The position numbers and the translations under genes were made by a program. DNA of 64,000 nt. It comes from Paraburkholderia sp. (lineage in GTDB: Bacteria; Pseudomonadota; Gammaproteobacteria; Burkholderiales; Burkholderiaceae). The notes below the pieces were generated by a model, which was not told where the DNA came from, did not search any database, and was given only the letters and a program-made list of their open reading frames with translations. The first letter of the stretch is position 1. Each line of letters begins with the position of its first letter. Positions 51,484-61,668 of the stretch are shown in pieces. Location of the stretch: assembly GCF_004298475.1 (NCBI RefSeq), contig NZ_SCRP01000034.1, positions 124,001 to 188,000 of the forward strand, written 5' to 3'.

Positions 51484-51497
<14 letters not shown>
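50892..51497 (+). CDS. yjgA: DUF615 ribosome-associated protein YjgA (DarP)
   Basis: A 201-residue DUF615 protein. In E. coli YjgA/DarP binds the 50S precursor and helps late assembly of the ribosomal large subunit. The core begins [35 protein letters not shown] (residues ~23-57) and continues [19 protein letters not shown] and [38 protein letters not shown]; the C-terminus is acidic. The ATG at 50892 gives the standard N-terminus. It overlaps mog by 14 bp. Confidence 0.94.
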
Positions 51498-52107
<610 letters not shown>

Positions 52108-52188
52108 CTTGCCCTGCGTACAAAACGGGCGTGCGGTACGTGAATGACGCTCGACTGCCGTGCGCCGGGCGAGCCCGGCGCGGCGCGC

Positions 52189-52830
52189 TCACTTCGCTGC
52201 GCCGCCCGCCGGTACGCCTTCCGGGGCCACGCCTGACGCAGCCGGCACGAGGAAATGCTCACGGTAGTACTTGAGTTCGTCGATCGACTCGTGAATGTCG
52301 GCGAGCGCCGTATGCATCGCACGCTTCTGGAAGCCCTTGTAGATCGCGGGCTGCCAGCGGCGGCACAGCTCCTTGAGTGTGCTCACGTCGAGATTGCGGT
52401 AGTGGAAGAAACGTTCGAGCGTCGGCATCCAGCGCGCCATGAAGCGGCGATCCTGACAGATCGAGTTGCCGCACATCGGCGACTTGCCCGGCGGCACGTA
52501 TTGCGACAGGAACGCGAGAATCTGCTCGGTAGCGCTCTCCTCGGTCACCGTCGAGGCGCGCACGCGCTCGATCAGGCCCGAGCGGCCGTGCGTATTGCGG
52601 TTCCACTCGTCCATGCGGTCGAGATCGGCCGGAGTCTGATGGATCGCCAGCACCGGGCCTTCCACCACCTTGTCGAGCGTCGAATTCGTCACCACCACCG
52701 CAATTTCGATGATCCGGTCGTTGTCGGGATCGAGTCCCGTCATCTCCATGTCGAGCCAGATCAGGTTCATGTCGGTGCGTTCGATGAGTGTTGCCTGGCC
52801 GTTCGACGTGGCGGAATTTGTATCTGTCAT
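52189..52830 (-). CDS. orn: Oligoribonuclease
   Basis: A 213-residue Orn, the DEDDh 3'-5' exonuclease that degrades two- to five-nucleotide RNAs and pGpG, the final product of c-di-GMP turnover. ExoI is [22 protein letters not shown]. The [15 protein letters not shown] and [18 protein letters not shown] segments carry the remaining acidic and His ligands. It has a C-terminal extension of about 20 residues compared with E. coli Orn. The start ATG at 52830 precedes a 20-residue N-terminal leader. It is divergent from the M48 protease gene. Confidence 0.95.
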   Translation of the reverse strand: MTDTNSATSNGQATLIERTDMNLIWLDMEMTGLDPDNDRIIEIAVVVTNSTLDKVVEGPVLAIHQTPADLDRMDEWNRNTHGRSGLIERVRASTVTEESATEQILAFLSQYVPPGKSPMCGNSICQDRRFMARWMPTLERFFHYRNLDVSTLKELCRRWQPAIYKGFQKRAMHTALADIHESIDELKYYREHFLVPAASGVAPEGVPAGGAAK

Positions 52831-52941
52831 GATTTGCAACCCGGATCGGTGAGGACGCGGCTGCGCGCTGTCGACGCGCGGAATGCGTGGCGCAGCCGGC
52901 TAGAACATATAATTGTCGCATAGATACCACGGATCCCCCGG

Positions 52942-54213
52942 ATGCCCAATATGTCTCCTGCGCTGGTCTTTAGTGCCCTCTTCGTGATCGCGGTCGTTGC
53001 CATGGTCGCGACCAAACTCTGGCTCGCTTCGCGCCAGGTGCGCTTCGTCGCCGCACATCGCGGCGCGGTGCCTGTGCAGTTCTCGGCCACGATCCCGCTC
53101 TCCGCCCATCAGCGCGCCGCCGATTACACGATCACGCGCACGCGGCTCGGCGTGCTCGAAATCCTGCTCTCCGCCGTGGTGCTGATCGTGCTGACGCTGC
53201 TCGGCGGCGTGCAGGCGCTCGATCTCGGCATTTCGGGCTGGCTCGGCCGCAGCTATGCCGGGCAGATGGCGCTCGTCGCGGCGGTGCTCGCCGTCAGCGG
53301 CATCGTGGAACTGCCGCTCGACTATTACCGGCAGTTCGTGATCGAAGAGCGCTTCGGCTTTAACCGCATGACGAAGCGCATGTTCTTCGTCGACCGCATC
53401 AAGGGTCTCCTGATCGGCGCGGTCTTCGGCATTCCGCTTCTGTTCGTCGTGCTGTGGCTCATGCAGCAGGCGGGCAGCCTCTGGTGGCTGTGGACGTGGG
53501 CCGTCTGGGTCGCGTTCCAGATGCTCGTGCTCGTGCTCTATCCGAGCTTGATAGCGCCGCTCTTCAACAAGTTCGAACCGCTCAAGGACGAAGCACTGCG
53601 CGCGCGCATCGAAGCGCTGATGCAGCGCTGCGGCTTCGCCGCCAAGGGTCTCTTCGTGATGGACGGCAGCCGCCGTTCGGCGCACGGCAACGCCTACTTC
53701 ACGGGCTTCGGCGCGGCCAAGCGCATCGTGTTCTTCGACACGCTGCTCGACCGCCTGTCCGGCAGCGAAATCGAGGCCGTGCTCGCGCACGAACTCGGCC
53801 ACTTCAAGCGCCGCCACGTCGTCAAGCGCATGGCCGTGACGTTTGCGATCAGCCTCGGGCTGCTCGCGCTGCTCGGGTGGCTGTCGCAGCGCGTGTGGTT
53901 CTACGAAGGGCTTGGCGTGCGGCCGTCGCTGCTCGGCGGCAACGAAGGGCTTGCGCTCGTGCTGTTCTTCCTCGCCGTGCCGGTGTTCCTGTTCTTCGTG
54001 ACGCCGCTCGGCAGCCTCAGCTCGCGCAAGCACGAATTCGAAGCCGATGCCTTCGCCGCGACGCAGATCGACGCCCAGCACCTCGTCAACGCGCTCGTGA
54101 AGCTGTACGAGGACAACGCATCGACGCTGACGCCCGATCCCGTCTACACCGCGTTCTACTACTCGCACCCGCCCGCCTCGCAGCGGATCGACCGGCTGCT
54201 CGCACACGCATGA
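52942..54213 (+). CDS. M48 family CAAX prenyl protease-like (Ste24-type)
   Basis: A 423-residue membrane metalloprotease. The zinc motif [10 protein letters not shown] (HExxH) is near residue 282 and the downstream Glu ligand is in [16 protein letters not shown]. Several hydrophobic helices occur before (residues ~8-30, 65-90, 105-125, 150-200) and after the zinc site. The N-terminal M48 extension (residues 40-120) places it with Ste24/CAAX proteases rather than HtpX. Its bacterial substrates are probably misfolded membrane proteins. The stop overlaps the rsgA start (ATGA). Confidence 0.92.
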   Translation: MPNMSPALVFSALFVIAVVAMVATKLWLASRQVRFVAAHRGAVPVQFSATIPLSAHQRAADYTITRTRLGVLEILLSAVVLIVLTLLGGVQALDLGISGWLGRSYAGQMALVAAVLAVSGIVELPLDYYRQFVIEERFGFNRMTKRMFFVDRIKGLLIGAVFGIPLLFVVLWLMQQAGSLWWLWTWAVWVAFQMLVLVLYPSLIAPLFNKFEPLKDEALRARIEALMQRCGFAAKGLFVMDGSRRSAHGNAYFTGFGAAKRIVFFDTLLDRLSGSEIEAVLAHELGHFKRRHVVKRMAVTFAISLGLLALLGWLSQRVWFYEGLGVRPSLLGGNEGLALVLFFLAVPVFLFFVTPLGSLSSRKHEFEADAFAATQIDAQHLVNALVKLYEDNASTLTPDPVYTAFYYSHPPASQRIDRLLAHA

Positions 54214-55181
54214 ACCGGCGCGTCTCGAAGGGCAGCGCAGGCAGCACCGGTAGCACGAAAGGCGCGGCCGACGGCACGCTGCACGGGCTCGTGATCGCCG
54301 CGCACGGCCGCCACTATCTCGTCGCGCCCGAAGACGGCGGCGCGCCGCTCCAGTGCTTCCCGCGCGGCAAAAAGAGCGAGGTGGCCGTGGGCGACCGCGT
54401 CGAGTACCAGTCGACCTCGGCCGACCAGGGCGTAATCGTCGCGATCGGCGCGCGGCGCAACCTGCTCTATCGCTCCGACCAGTACAAGTCGAAGCTCTTT
54501 GCCGCGAACCTCGACCAGTTGCTGATCGTGCTCGCCACGGAGCCGCACTTCAGCGAGGATCTGCTGGGCCGCGCGCTCGTGGCCGCCGAAGCCAACGACC
54601 TCAAGCCGCTGATCGTGCTGAACAAGATCGACGTGGAAGCCGCGCTGCCGCTTGCGCGCGCGCGGCTCGAACGCTATCGGGCGCTCGGCTACACGGTGCT
54701 CGAAGTCTCCGTGAAAGGCCGGCCGGAAGCGGCGCGCGCGACGCTCGCCGAGCATCTGCACGGCCACGCGACGATCCTGCTCGGACAGTCGGGCATGGGC
54801 AAGTCGACGCTCGTGAACCTGCTGATCCCCGACGCCGAGGCGGCTACGCGCGAGATTTCGACGGCGCTCAACAGCGGCCGTCACACGACGACGTTCACGC
54901 GCCTCTACAAGCTGCCGGACGACGGAACGGCTGGCGACGGCGCGCTGATCGATTCGCCGGGGTTCCAGGAGTTCGGCCTCTACCACCTGACCGAAGGCCG
55001 GCTCGAGCGCGCATTCCCCGAGTTCAGACCGTTGCTCGCGCACTGCCGCTTCTACAACTGCCATCATCTGCACGAGCCGGGCTGTGCGGTGCTCGAAGCC
55101 GTCGAGGACGGCAGCGTCGCGCCGGAGCGCCAGGCGCTCTACGCGCAGCTCATGCACGAGATCAGCCAGATCGTGCGCTGA
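54210..55181 (+). CDS. rsgA: Ribosome small-subunit GTPase RsgA
   Basis: A 323-residue circularly permuted GTPase that removes RbfA during late 30S maturation. An N-terminal OB fold ([31 protein letters not shown]) is followed by the permuted G domain: G4 NKID, then P-loop [12 protein letters not shown], then [10 protein letters not shown] (G3). The C-terminal zinc knuckle is intact: [16 protein letters not shown]. The first 20 residues are a Ser/Gly/Thr-rich tail. It overlaps the upstream M48 protease by 4 bp, as in many beta-proteobacteria. Confidence 0.96.
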   Translation: MNRRVSKGSAGSTGSTKGAADGTLHGLVIAAHGRHYLVAPEDGGAPLQCFPRGKKSEVAVGDRVEYQSTSADQGVIVAIGARRNLLYRSDQYKSKLFAANLDQLLIVLATEPHFSEDLLGRALVAAEANDLKPLIVLNKIDVEAALPLARARLERYRALGYTVLEVSVKGRPEAARATLAEHLHGHATILLGQSGMGKSTLVNLLIPDAEAATREISTALNSGRHTTTFTRLYKLPDDGTAGDGALIDSPGFQEFGLYHLTEGRLERAFPEFRPLLAHCRFYNCHHLHEPGCAVLEAVEDGSVAPERQALYAQLMHEISQIVR

Positions 55182-55194
55182 GCGGACCAATACC

Positions 55195-55518
55195 ATGCTC
55201 AAGCTCGTAAGCGCCCCGAACCTGCTGATCGCCCAGCACTGGATGAACATCCTGGAAACGGCGGGCGTGCCGTGCGAGCTGCACAACCGCTACCTGAGCG
55301 GCGCGATGGGCGAGATTCCCGCCGAGCAATGCGCGCCGGAAATCTGGCTCGTCGACGAACGCGACGAGACGCTCGCGCTTCGCCTCATCGACGAAGCGAA
55401 GAGCGGGCCGCCCGCCGGCGCGCCTTCCTGGCGTTGCCCGCGCTGCGGCGAAACGCTGGAGGCTCAGTTCACGGTCTGCTGGCAGTGCGGGCGGGAGCGC
55501 GACGTGCGCGACGAATGA
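55195..55518 (+). CDS. DUF2007 domain protein with zinc-ribbon tail
   Basis: A 107-residue protein beginning MLKLVSAPNLLIAQHWMNILETAGVPCELHNRYLSGAMGEIP, a good match to the DUF2007 family of putative signal-transducing proteins. The C-terminal CPRCGETLEAQFTVCWQCG has four Cys in a rubredoxin-like knuckle and probably binds zinc. Function unknown. It starts 14 bp after the rsgA stop on the same strand, probably in the M48-rsgA operon, and is closed by a bidirectional hairpin. Confidence 0.88.
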   Translation: MLKLVSAPNLLIAQHWMNILETAGVPCELHNRYLSGAMGEIPAEQCAPEIWLVDERDETLALRLIDEAKSGPPAGAPSWRCPRCGETLEAQFTVCWQCGRERDVRDE

Positions 55519-55553
55519 CGGCACAGGTTCACAGCGCAGAATCACGGCACATC

Positions 55554-55588
55554 ATGCAAACGGCCCGCTCGAAGCGGGCCGTTTGCAT
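55554..55588. terminator. Bidirectional terminator after the DUF2007 gene
   Basis: A perfect 15-bp stem (55554-55568 with 55574-55588) with a 5-nt loop; T-runs are short on both sides, and it separates convergent genes. Confidence 0.75.
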
Positions 55589-55612
55589 GTAAGCGTCAGA
55601 AAGCGCCGAAGC

Positions 55613-56551
55613 TCAGAACCACATGGCGATCGTGAGCATGAGCAGCAGGATCATCCACAGAATCACGGCGCGCCACACGAGGCCGACAGCCGACTGGAGC
55701 GTGCGCGGCGTGCAGTCGTCGCCGACCGTGTACGGACCGCCCTCGCCCGGCGTGGCGAGCTCATCGAGGCTGGACGGCTCGGCAAGCGGCCCCGACAGGC
55801 GCGCACCCAGCGCACCGCTGCCCGCCGCGAGCAGCACGCCTTCGTTGGTGTCGGGCCACTGGTTCGCGTGATTGCGCCAGGCGTAGATCGCATCTTCGAA
55901 ATTACCGACGATCGCAAAGCCGAGCGACGTGAGGCGCGCAGGCACCCAGTCGATCACGAAGAACAGCTGCTGCGCGACCTTCGAGAACGGCTCGCTGCGC
56001 TCGCCGGTGGGGCGCGACCACTCGCGCGCGAGATATTCGGCGATGCGGTACAGCACGGCGCCAGCCGGGCCGAACGGCACGAGAAACCAGAAAAACACGC
56101 CGAAGACGTGCCGGTGCGACGCCACCACCGCGCGGATCAGCGTGTGGCGCACGATCTCGCTCGCGGGCATGTCGACGGTGTCCATGCCCGTCCACTCCTG
56201 CAGCACTTCGCGGGCGTGCGGCAGGTCGTCGTTGTTGAGCGCGAGGTGAATGTCGGTGAAATAGTGGCTGAACTGCCGGAAACCGAGCGTGAGGTACACC
56301 ACCACCACGTTCCACAGGAACGCCAGCACGAAGCTGATGTGATAGAGCACGTAGTAGACGAGCGCCGTGACGAGCGTCCACGGCAGCACGACGACGAGCC
56401 ACGCGATCAGACCGTGCTTCGGCTTGCCGGCGTCGAAGCCGTGCGCCGCCCATTCCGCATTGAGGCGCACGAGACCCATGATGGGGTTGTTCGGCGAAAG
56501 CGCCCGCATCTGTTCGATGACGAGAGCGAGCAATACGGAGAAGAAGGTCAT
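55613..56551 (-). CDS. CobD/AmpE-like membrane protein
   Basis: A 312-residue inner-membrane protein with the CobD/CbiB-family layout: an N-terminal MTFFSVLLALVIEQMRAL segment, hydrophobic helices at ~50-100 and near the C-terminus, and conserved REVLQEWTGMDTVDMPASEIVRHTLI and HRHVFGVFFWFLVPFGPAGAVLYRIAEYLA blocks. True CobD builds the aminopropanol arm of cobalamin, but paralogues outside cobalamin clusters are common, and here no cobalamin gene is adjacent. I therefore read it as a CobD-like protein of unknown substrate. The ATG at 56551 has no clear Shine-Dalgarno. Confidence 0.82.
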   Translation of the reverse strand: MTFFSVLLALVIEQMRALSPNNPIMGLVRLNAEWAAHGFDAGKPKHGLIAWLVVVLPWTLVTALVYYVLYHISFVLAFLWNVVVVYLTLGFRQFSHYFTDIHLALNNDDLPHAREVLQEWTGMDTVDMPASEIVRHTLIRAVVASHRHVFGVFFWFLVPFGPAGAVLYRIAEYLAREWSRPTGERSEPFSKVAQQLFFVIDWVPARLTSLGFAIVGNFEDAIYAWRNHANQWPDTNEGVLLAAGSGALGARLSGPLAEPSSLDELATPGEGGPYTVGDDCTPRTLQSAVGLVWRAVILWMILLLMLTIAMWF

Positions 56552-56686
56552 GCGACGCGCCGTGCGATTCGTGGTTGTAAAGTTGGTTGTAACAATATCA
56601 CAGGGCCAGATGTGCCTGAGCGGGGGAGGCAAACCTACAACACTACGGCGCACATGCGCTGTGGTGTTTGCGCGCACCGCACTGCG

Positions 56687-57376
56687 TCAGGCCAGCAGAA
56701 AGCGGTAGAAGTTGCGCAGCATGCCCGCCGTCGCACCCCAGATAAAATGCGGCGCGAGTATACCGCCTGCATCCGCGCCGGAATACGGCATGGCGAAGAA
56801 ACGGCGCTCGCCGCCCGCCCAGCGCAGCAAGCGTACCTGGTGATGCGCGGGATCCATGAGGAAGCTGAGCGGCACTTCGAAGATCTCCGCCACTTCGAGC
56901 GCATCGGCGGCGAGACTGAACGGCTCGTGCACGAGGCCGACCACGGGCGTCACGCGAAAACCCGTGCCGGTCAGATAGTCGGGCAGCGCGCCGAGCACTT
57001 CGACACGCGCCGGGTCGAGATTCACTTCCTCATGCGCCTCGCGCAGCGCGGCGGCAACCGGGGTGGGATCGGCGGGTTCGAGACTGCCGCCCGGAAAGCT
57101 CACCTGGCCGGCATGGTTGCTCAGATGATCGGCGCGCTGCGTGAGCAGCACCGTCACGCCCGATGCGCGCATCGCGAGCGGCATCAGCACCGCAGCCCGG
57201 CGCGGATCGCGCACGTCGAACAGCGCGGCTTCCTGCGGCTCGGGATCCCACGGCAGGCTCTGTTCGAAGCGCGCGCGCAATCCCTGTGGCGTGAGCCGAT
57301 CGGCGGCCACGAGCGGCAGCCTGGCGCCGGTGGATTCGATCGGCAAGCTTTCAGGTTCAAAAACGGGGCGAATCAA
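56687..57376 (-). CDS. Nudix CoA pyrophosphatase-type hydrolase
   Basis: A Nudix hydrolase of the CoA/NTP-degrading NudL-like branch. The Nudix box is GGSLEPADPTPVAAALREAHEEVNL, preceded by the RRAAVLMPLAMRASGVTVLLTQRADHLSNHAGQVSFPGG segment that is characteristic of CoA diphosphatases. The C-terminal part (DPAHHQVRLLRWAGGERRFFAMPY) also fits. The start is uncertain: a TTG at 57376 gives MIRPVFEPESLPIE with GAGAGAA 5 nt upstream; an ATG at 57442 is the alternative. The gene lies between the CobD-like gene and the rplS terminator. Confidence 0.88.
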   Translation of the reverse strand: MIRPVFEPESLPIESTGARLPLVAADRLTPQGLRARFEQSLPWDPEPQEAALFDVRDPRRAAVLMPLAMRASGVTVLLTQRADHLSNHAGQVSFPGGSLEPADPTPVAAALREAHEEVNLDPARVEVLGALPDYLTGTGFRVTPVVGLVHEPFSLAADALEVAEIFEVPLSFLMDPAHHQVRLLRWAGGERRFFAMPYSGADAGGILAPHFIWGATAGMLRNFYRFLLA

Positions 57377-57504
57377 CGGTTCTCTCGAAATACACGCACT
57401 CCAAGTGCGAATGATCCGCACTTCCCTGCCGCTGGCGGCCATTGGCGGCCGTCGGCAAGGTGGCGGAGCGAACTGTCCTGCACGGCAAACATTTTGCGTC
57501 GAAA

Positions 57505-57534
57505 ATAAAAAAAGCACCCCGAAGGGTGCTTTTT
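57505..57534 (-). terminator. Terminator of the rpsP-rplS operon
   Basis: AGCACCC pairs with GGGTGCT around a TTCG tetraloop (57513-57519 with 57524-57530) and is followed on the minus strand by a seven-T run. Confidence 0.95.
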
Positions 57535-57544
57535 CTTACAGCTT

Positions 57545-57940
57545 TTACGCCTGCTCGCCCGGAGCGGCTGCGCGGTCTTTCGACACCAGCTTTTCCTTGA
57601 TGCGAGCCTTCTTGCCCGACAGGTTGCGCAGGTAGTAGAGCTTCGCACGACGCACGTCGCCGCGACGCTTCACCACGATGCTGGCCAGCAGCGGCGAGTA
57701 CGTCTGGAACGTACGCTCGACGCCTTCGCCCGACGAGATCTTGCGCACGATGAACGACGAGTTCAGGCCGCGGTTACGCTTCGCGATCACGACGCCTTCG
57801 TATGCCTGAACGCGCTTGCGGTTACCTTCAACCACGTTCACGTTGACGATCACCGTATCGCCGGGGGCGAATTCGGGGATGGTCTTCTCGCCCAGCACGC
57901 GCTGGATTTCTTCCTGTTCGAGTTTTTCAATCAGGTTCAT
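57545..57940 (-). CDS. rplS: Ribosomal protein L19
   Basis: A 131-residue bL19, a 50S subunit protein at the 30S interface. It begins [69 protein letters not shown] and continues with [33 protein letters not shown], all diagnostic. Length is slightly greater than E. coli L19 (115) owing to a short C-terminal tail. GGAGTG precedes the ATG. It is the last gene of rpsP-rimM-trmD-rplS and is followed by a strong terminator. Confidence 0.98.
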   Translation of the reverse strand: MNLIEKLEQEEIQRVLGEKTIPEFAPGDTVIVNVNVVEGNRKRVQAYEGVVIAKRNRGLNSSFIVRKISSGEGVERTFQTYSPLLASIVVKRRGDVRRAKLYYLRNLSGKKARIKEKLVSKDRAAAPGEQA

Positions 57941-58089
57941 GGATACACTCCAAAAGCCATCGTGTCGGCGTTCGCACCTGTGCCGGATTCCGGCAGCCAC
58001 GGCCCCGATAGAGGATGGGTTCACAACTGGCGCCGTTCACGCATGAAGCGGCGCCGCCTATGCGCCTCGCGGCGCGCCCGTCCGAAGCC

Positions 58090-58857
58090 TTACGCTCCGC
58101 CCGGACCTTTCGCGAGACTAGCAAGCCATGCCTCGTCGGCACGGCTGAGCATCTTGTTCTTTCTGGCCCGCGCGATCAGATCGGGCCGCTTGTTCCACGT
58201 ATTGCGCAGCGCCTCGCGGCGGCGCCACTGCTCGATTTCCGCATGATGGCCGCCGAGCAGCACATCGGGCACGCGCACGCCGTCGTATTCCTCGGGGCGC
58301 GTGTAATGCGGACAGTCGAGCAGACCGTCGACAAAGCTGTCCTGCACCGCCGACTGCGCATCGTTGAGCACACCCGGCAACTGCCGTACCACGGCATCCA
58401 TCAGCGCCATCGCGGGCAATTCGCCGCCCGACAGCACGAAGTCGCCGAGACTCACTTCCTCGTCGACGCAACGGTCGACCAGACGCTGGTCGATCGCTTC
58501 GTAACGGCCGCACAGCAGCACGAGACCGGGTTCGGCAGCGAACTCCATCACACGCTCGTGCGTGAGGCGCGCGCCCTGCGGCGACATCAGCAGCACGCGC
58601 GGCGCGGGCAAGCCCGCCTGTGCCTGCGCAGCTTTCGCCGCGCCGATCGCCTCTTCCAGCGGCTTCGCCAGCATCACCATGCCGGGGCCGCCGCCGTACG
58701 GACGATCGTCGATCGTGCGGTAGTTATCGGTCGTGAAATCGCGCGGATTCCACGTGCGCAGACCATAACGCGCCTGCTTCGCCGCCCGGCTGGTGATGCC
58801 CCAGTCGGTCAGCGCGCGGAACATCTCGGGAAAGAGCGTCACGACATCGAACTGCAT
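58090..58857 (-). CDS. trmD: tRNA (guanine-37-N1)-methyltransferase TrmD
   Basis: A 255-residue TrmD of the SPOUT/trefoil-knot class that methylates G37 of tRNAs decoding CCN, CUN and [28 protein letters not shown] is the standard N-terminus. The knot elements [37 protein letters not shown] and the C-terminal [18 protein letters not shown] segment are intact. GGAGAGG lies 6 nt before the ATG at 58857. Third gene of the operon; 70 bp separate it from rimM. Confidence 0.97.
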   Translation of the reverse strand: MQFDVVTLFPEMFRALTDWGITSRAAKQARYGLRTWNPRDFTTDNYRTIDDRPYGGGPGMVMLAKPLEEAIGAAKAAQAQAGLPAPRVLLMSPQGARLTHERVMEFAAEPGLVLLCGRYEAIDQRLVDRCVDEEVSLGDFVLSGGELPAMALMDAVVRQLPGVLNDAQSAVQDSFVDGLLDCPHYTRPEEYDGVRVPDVLLGGHHAEIEQWRRREALRNTWNKRPDLIARARKNKMLSRADEAWLASLAKGPGGA

Positions 58858-58927
58858 CGCCCTCTCCAATCAGCGAAATGTGTACAAAGCAGTGAACAAA
58901 AGCAACGGCGCGGGCCCGGTTGCGCAA

Positions 58928-59677
58928 TCAGTAATCGGCTTCCCAGTCGACGACGATGCGCTTCGCCGTCAGGTCCACCGTCTTGACATACGCGCCGACA
59001 AACGGAATCAGCCGCTCGCCGGTGGCCGGTTTGCCGTCCTTGCCCGTCGACGGATACTCGATGCGCAACACCGAATGCGCACCGTTGTCGATCAGGTCGG
59101 CGACCTTGCCGAGTTCGACGCCCGCCTCGTTGGCGACATCAAGACCCATCAGGTCGACCCAGTAATACTCGTCGGCTGCGGGAGCGGGGAATTCGGCGCG
59201 GCTCACGTAGATGCGCGAACCGCGCAGCAGCATCGCGGCGTCGCGGTCGGCCACACCGGCCAGTTGCCCGACGACGCTGTCGCCGTGCACTTTCGCGGCA
59301 ACCCGCGCCGACGACTGCCGCTCGCGGCCCTTGACGAGCCACCAGCGCTTCGCCGAGAGCAACGCGCCGCCGCCCTGCGCGTGCGGCGCGACTTTCACCC
59401 AGCCCTTCAGGCCGTAAGCATCGACCACGGCGCCCACTTCGAGCGCGTCCGCCGGAAAGCTCGCCCCGGTTTCAGGGCGAAGACCTTCAGTCACCGCTGC
59501 TGCAGCTTTGCCGCTCGCGCCTGCAGCACCTTCGCGCACAGGCTTGCGCACGAACGCACCGAAGGACGGCGCAGCGCGGCGTCCTGCTTCATCGGCTGCG
59601 CTCTTGCGCGGCTTTTCGCGCGCGTTGTCAGGTGATTTATCAGCGGCTGGTGCGTCCGCTTTTGCGTCGTCATGCAT
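58928..59677 (-). CDS. rimM: Ribosome maturation factor RimM with N-terminal extension
   Basis: A 249-residue protein whose residues ~76-249 are RimM, the 16S maturation factor that binds S19: [20 protein letters not shown] begins the RimM core and the PRC-barrel domain ([16 protein letters not shown]...) follows. The first ~75 residues are an Ala/Lys/Glu-rich, probably disordered extension not found in short RimM proteins. I keep the ATG at 59677 because the reading frame and codon bias run unbroken from there; an internal start cannot be excluded. It sits between rpsP and trmD as usual. Confidence 0.93.
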   Translation of the reverse strand: MHDDAKADAPAADKSPDNAREKPRKSAADEAGRRAAPSFGAFVRKPVREGAAGASGKAAAAVTEGLRPETGASFPADALEVGAVVDAYGLKGWVKVAPHAQGGGALLSAKRWWLVKGRERQSSARVAAKVHGDSVVGQLAGVADRDAAMLLRGSRIYVSRAEFPAPAADEYYWVDLMGLDVANEAGVELGKVADLIDNGAHSVLRIEYPSTGKDGKPATGERLIPFVGAYVKTVDLTAKRIVVDWEADY

Positions 59678-59734
59678 CGGCGAACCTCACAACCCACTCA
59701 CTTGGCAAAGCCTGCGGCAACAGCCGCTTTGCTT

Positions 59735-59770
59735 TAAAACCCGCCCTAAAACCCGCTCTAAAACCACAAC
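59735..59770 (-). repeat. 12-bp tandem repeat between rpsP and rimM
   Basis: Three TAAAACCCGCYC-type units (59735-59746, 59747-59758, 59759-59770) lie in the 163-bp rimM-rpsP gap, in the operon's leader-like spacer. Confidence 0.85.
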
Positions 59771-59840
59771 ACGCACGCGCGGCTCATGCTGCGCGTGCGT
59801 GCGTAAAACCAGTCGGCAAAAAGACACGAACGCTGCTTAC

Positions 59841-60095
59841 TTAAGCAGCAACCGTTGCCTTTTGCGATTCCTTCACGAGACGCTCGACGGCCGGCGACAG
59901 CTGTGCGCCCACGCCTTGCCAGTACGTCACGCGGTCTTGCGCGATGCGAAGCGTTTCACCCTTGGTCGCGACCGGGTTGTAGAAGCCCACGCGCTCGATG
60001 AAACGGCCGTCGCGGCGATTGCGCGAGTCGGTTGCGACGATGTTGTAGAAAGGGCGCTTCTTCGAGCCGCCGCGTGCCAGACGGATGATGACCAT
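59841..60095 (-). CDS. rpsP: Ribosomal protein S16
   Basis: An 84-residue bS16, a primary assembly protein of the 30S subunit. [43 protein letters not shown] is unmistakable. The ATG at 60095 gives the exact family N-terminus, with AGGATT upstream. A near-consensus promoter lies at 60141-60169. First gene of the rpsP-rimM-trmD-rplS operon. Confidence 0.98.
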   Translation of the reverse strand: MVIIRLARGGSKKRPFYNIVATDSRNRRDGRFIERVGFYNPVATKGETLRIAQDRVTYWQGVGAQLSPAVERLVKESQKATVAA

Positions 60096-60140
60096 ACTAG
60101 AATCCTTGAAAACCGGGGTTCGGAACCACTGAAACCGGCG

Positions 60141-60169
60141 ATTATATCCCGAAACCGAAGCCATAACAA
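60141..60169 (-). promoter_or_regulatory. Sigma-70 promoter of the rpsP operon
   Basis: Reading the minus strand, TTGTTA (60169-60164) and a perfect TATAAT (60146-60141) are separated by 17 bp. Transcription should begin near 60134, leaving a leader of about 39 nt before the rpsP ATG. Confidence 0.88.
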
Positions 60170-60203
60170 ACACTTAACTGTGAAAACCGAGCGGGAGCGT
60201 GCG

Positions 60204-61550
60204 ATGAACGGCAGTCGACCACGGACGGATGGCCACCGCGAGCGGGCTCTCACGGCGCTGCTGCGGCGCGTTGTGCGCTTCGGGCCGGTTGTGCGAGTTG
60301 TTGTGCGACGGCGGCGCGATGCCGGAACGCTGCGGGATGATCGTTCCCCGGTTCGCTCCCCGTCTGCTGAACAAGCCGGTCGGGGCCGCGCGGCCCTGCG
60401 CAAGACAGAAGACGCCATTCTGACACGCCGCGCGCACGCCGCTGCGCTTTTTCCGGCCCTGGCAGCCCTCCTCGCCCTGACGGCGCCGCTCGCACACGCG
60501 GCGCTGCCGATCGAGCGTATCGTGCTGCCGCCGGGCTTTCGCATCGAAGTGCTCACCGACGACGTCCCCACAGCCCGCGAAATGACGCTGTCGCCCAACG
60601 GCATCCTCTATGTCGGCAGCCTGGACGGCCACGTCTACGCCCTCGAACTGCGCGACGGCAAGCTCGTGCGGCGTCATGTGATCGCGTCGGAGCTGCCAAT
60701 GCCGGTCGGCGTGGCATGGCGCGACGGTTCGCTCTATGTTTCCGCCGTTTCGTCGATCCTGCGTCTCGACGCAATCGACACCCATCTCGACGATCCGCCG
60801 AAACCCGTCGTCGTGACGAACACCCTGCCTGCAGCGCGCCACCACGGCTGGAAATTCATCGCGTTCGGGCCGGACGGCAAGCTCTACGTGCCGCAAGGCG
60901 CGCCGTGCAACGTCTGCCTCCCCGCGAACGATCCGCAGCGTACGCGTTACGCGATGATCGGCCGCATGGATCCGGACGGCAGCCACTACGAGACGATTGC
61001 ACGCGGCGTACGCAACTCGGTCGGCTTCGCGTGGCATCCGCAGACGCACGAACTGTGGTTCACCGACAACGGCCGCGATCGGATGGGCGACGACATCCCC
61101 GACGACAAGCTCAACCGCCTCGCACGCAGCGGGCTCGATTTCGGCTTCCCCTACTGCCACGGCGGCAATATCGCCGATCCCGAGTTCGGGGCGGGTCATC
61201 CGTGCAGCGGCTTCACGCCGCCGGTCGCGAAGCTCGGCGCGCACGTGGCGTCGCTCGGCATGCGCTTCTATACCGGCACGATGTTCCCGCCCGATTATCG
61301 CGACAGCATCTTCATCGCCGAACACGGCTCGTGGAACCGCAGCAAGAAAGTCGGTTATCGCGTCGTACGGATCACGGCGAACGCCGACGGTACGAACGCA
61401 CGCGAGCAAGTGTTCGCACAAGGCTGGCTCAACGCCGACGAAAGCGAATGGGGGCGGCCCGCCGACGTACTGCCGCTGCCCGACGGCTCGCTCCTCATCA
61501 GCGACGACTACGCGGGCGCGATCTATCGCGTGACCTATACGCAGCCGTAA
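60204..61550 (+). CDS. Sorbosone dehydrogenase-like exported protein
   Basis: A 448-residue protein of the quinoprotein-like beta-propeller family related to L-sorbosone and PQQ-dependent aldose dehydrogenases. A signal peptide (ALFPALAALLALTAPLAHA) precedes LPIERIVLPPGFRIEVLTDDVPTAREMTLSPNGILYVGSLDG. The propeller motifs AFGPDGKLYVPQGAPCNVC, GFAWHPQTHELWFTDNGRDRMGDDIPDDKLNRL and IFIAEHGSWNRSKKVGYRVVRI follow. Odd: about 75 Arg-rich residues precede the signal peptide from the ATG at 60204 (GGGAG upstream); an internal start (a GTG in the VVRVVVRR region) may be real. Substrate unknown. Confidence 0.85.
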   Translation: MNGSRPRTDGHRERALTALLRRVVRFGPVVRVVVRRRRDAGTLRDDRSPVRSPSAEQAGRGRAALRKTEDAILTRRAHAAALFPALAALLALTAPLAHAALPIERIVLPPGFRIEVLTDDVPTAREMTLSPNGILYVGSLDGHVYALELRDGKLVRRHVIASELPMPVGVAWRDGSLYVSAVSSILRLDAIDTHLDDPPKPVVVTNTLPAARHHGWKFIAFGPDGKLYVPQGAPCNVCLPANDPQRTRYAMIGRMDPDGSHYETIARGVRNSVGFAWHPQTHELWFTDNGRDRMGDDIPDDKLNRLARSGLDFGFPYCHGGNIADPEFGAGHPCSGFTPPVAKLGAHVASLGMRFYTGTMFPPDYRDSIFIAEHGSWNRSKKVGYRVVRITANADGTNAREQVFAQGWLNADESEWGRPADVLPLPDGSLLISDDYAGAIYRVTYTQP

Positions 61551-61668
61551 GCAGACGACAGCAGCACGCCAGGCACGGCCTCGCCGCAGGTTGCGCGCAC
61601 GGTCACGGGTGCGACGTACAATCCCCAATTGTCTGCGCCGCCCACAACGCCAACGACTCCGCCCGCCC

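Noticed and set aside
59508..60203. Upstream extension of the sorbosone-dehydrogenase-like frame
   Set aside because: It overlaps rpsP, rimM and their promoter on the opposite strand and shows no family similarity.
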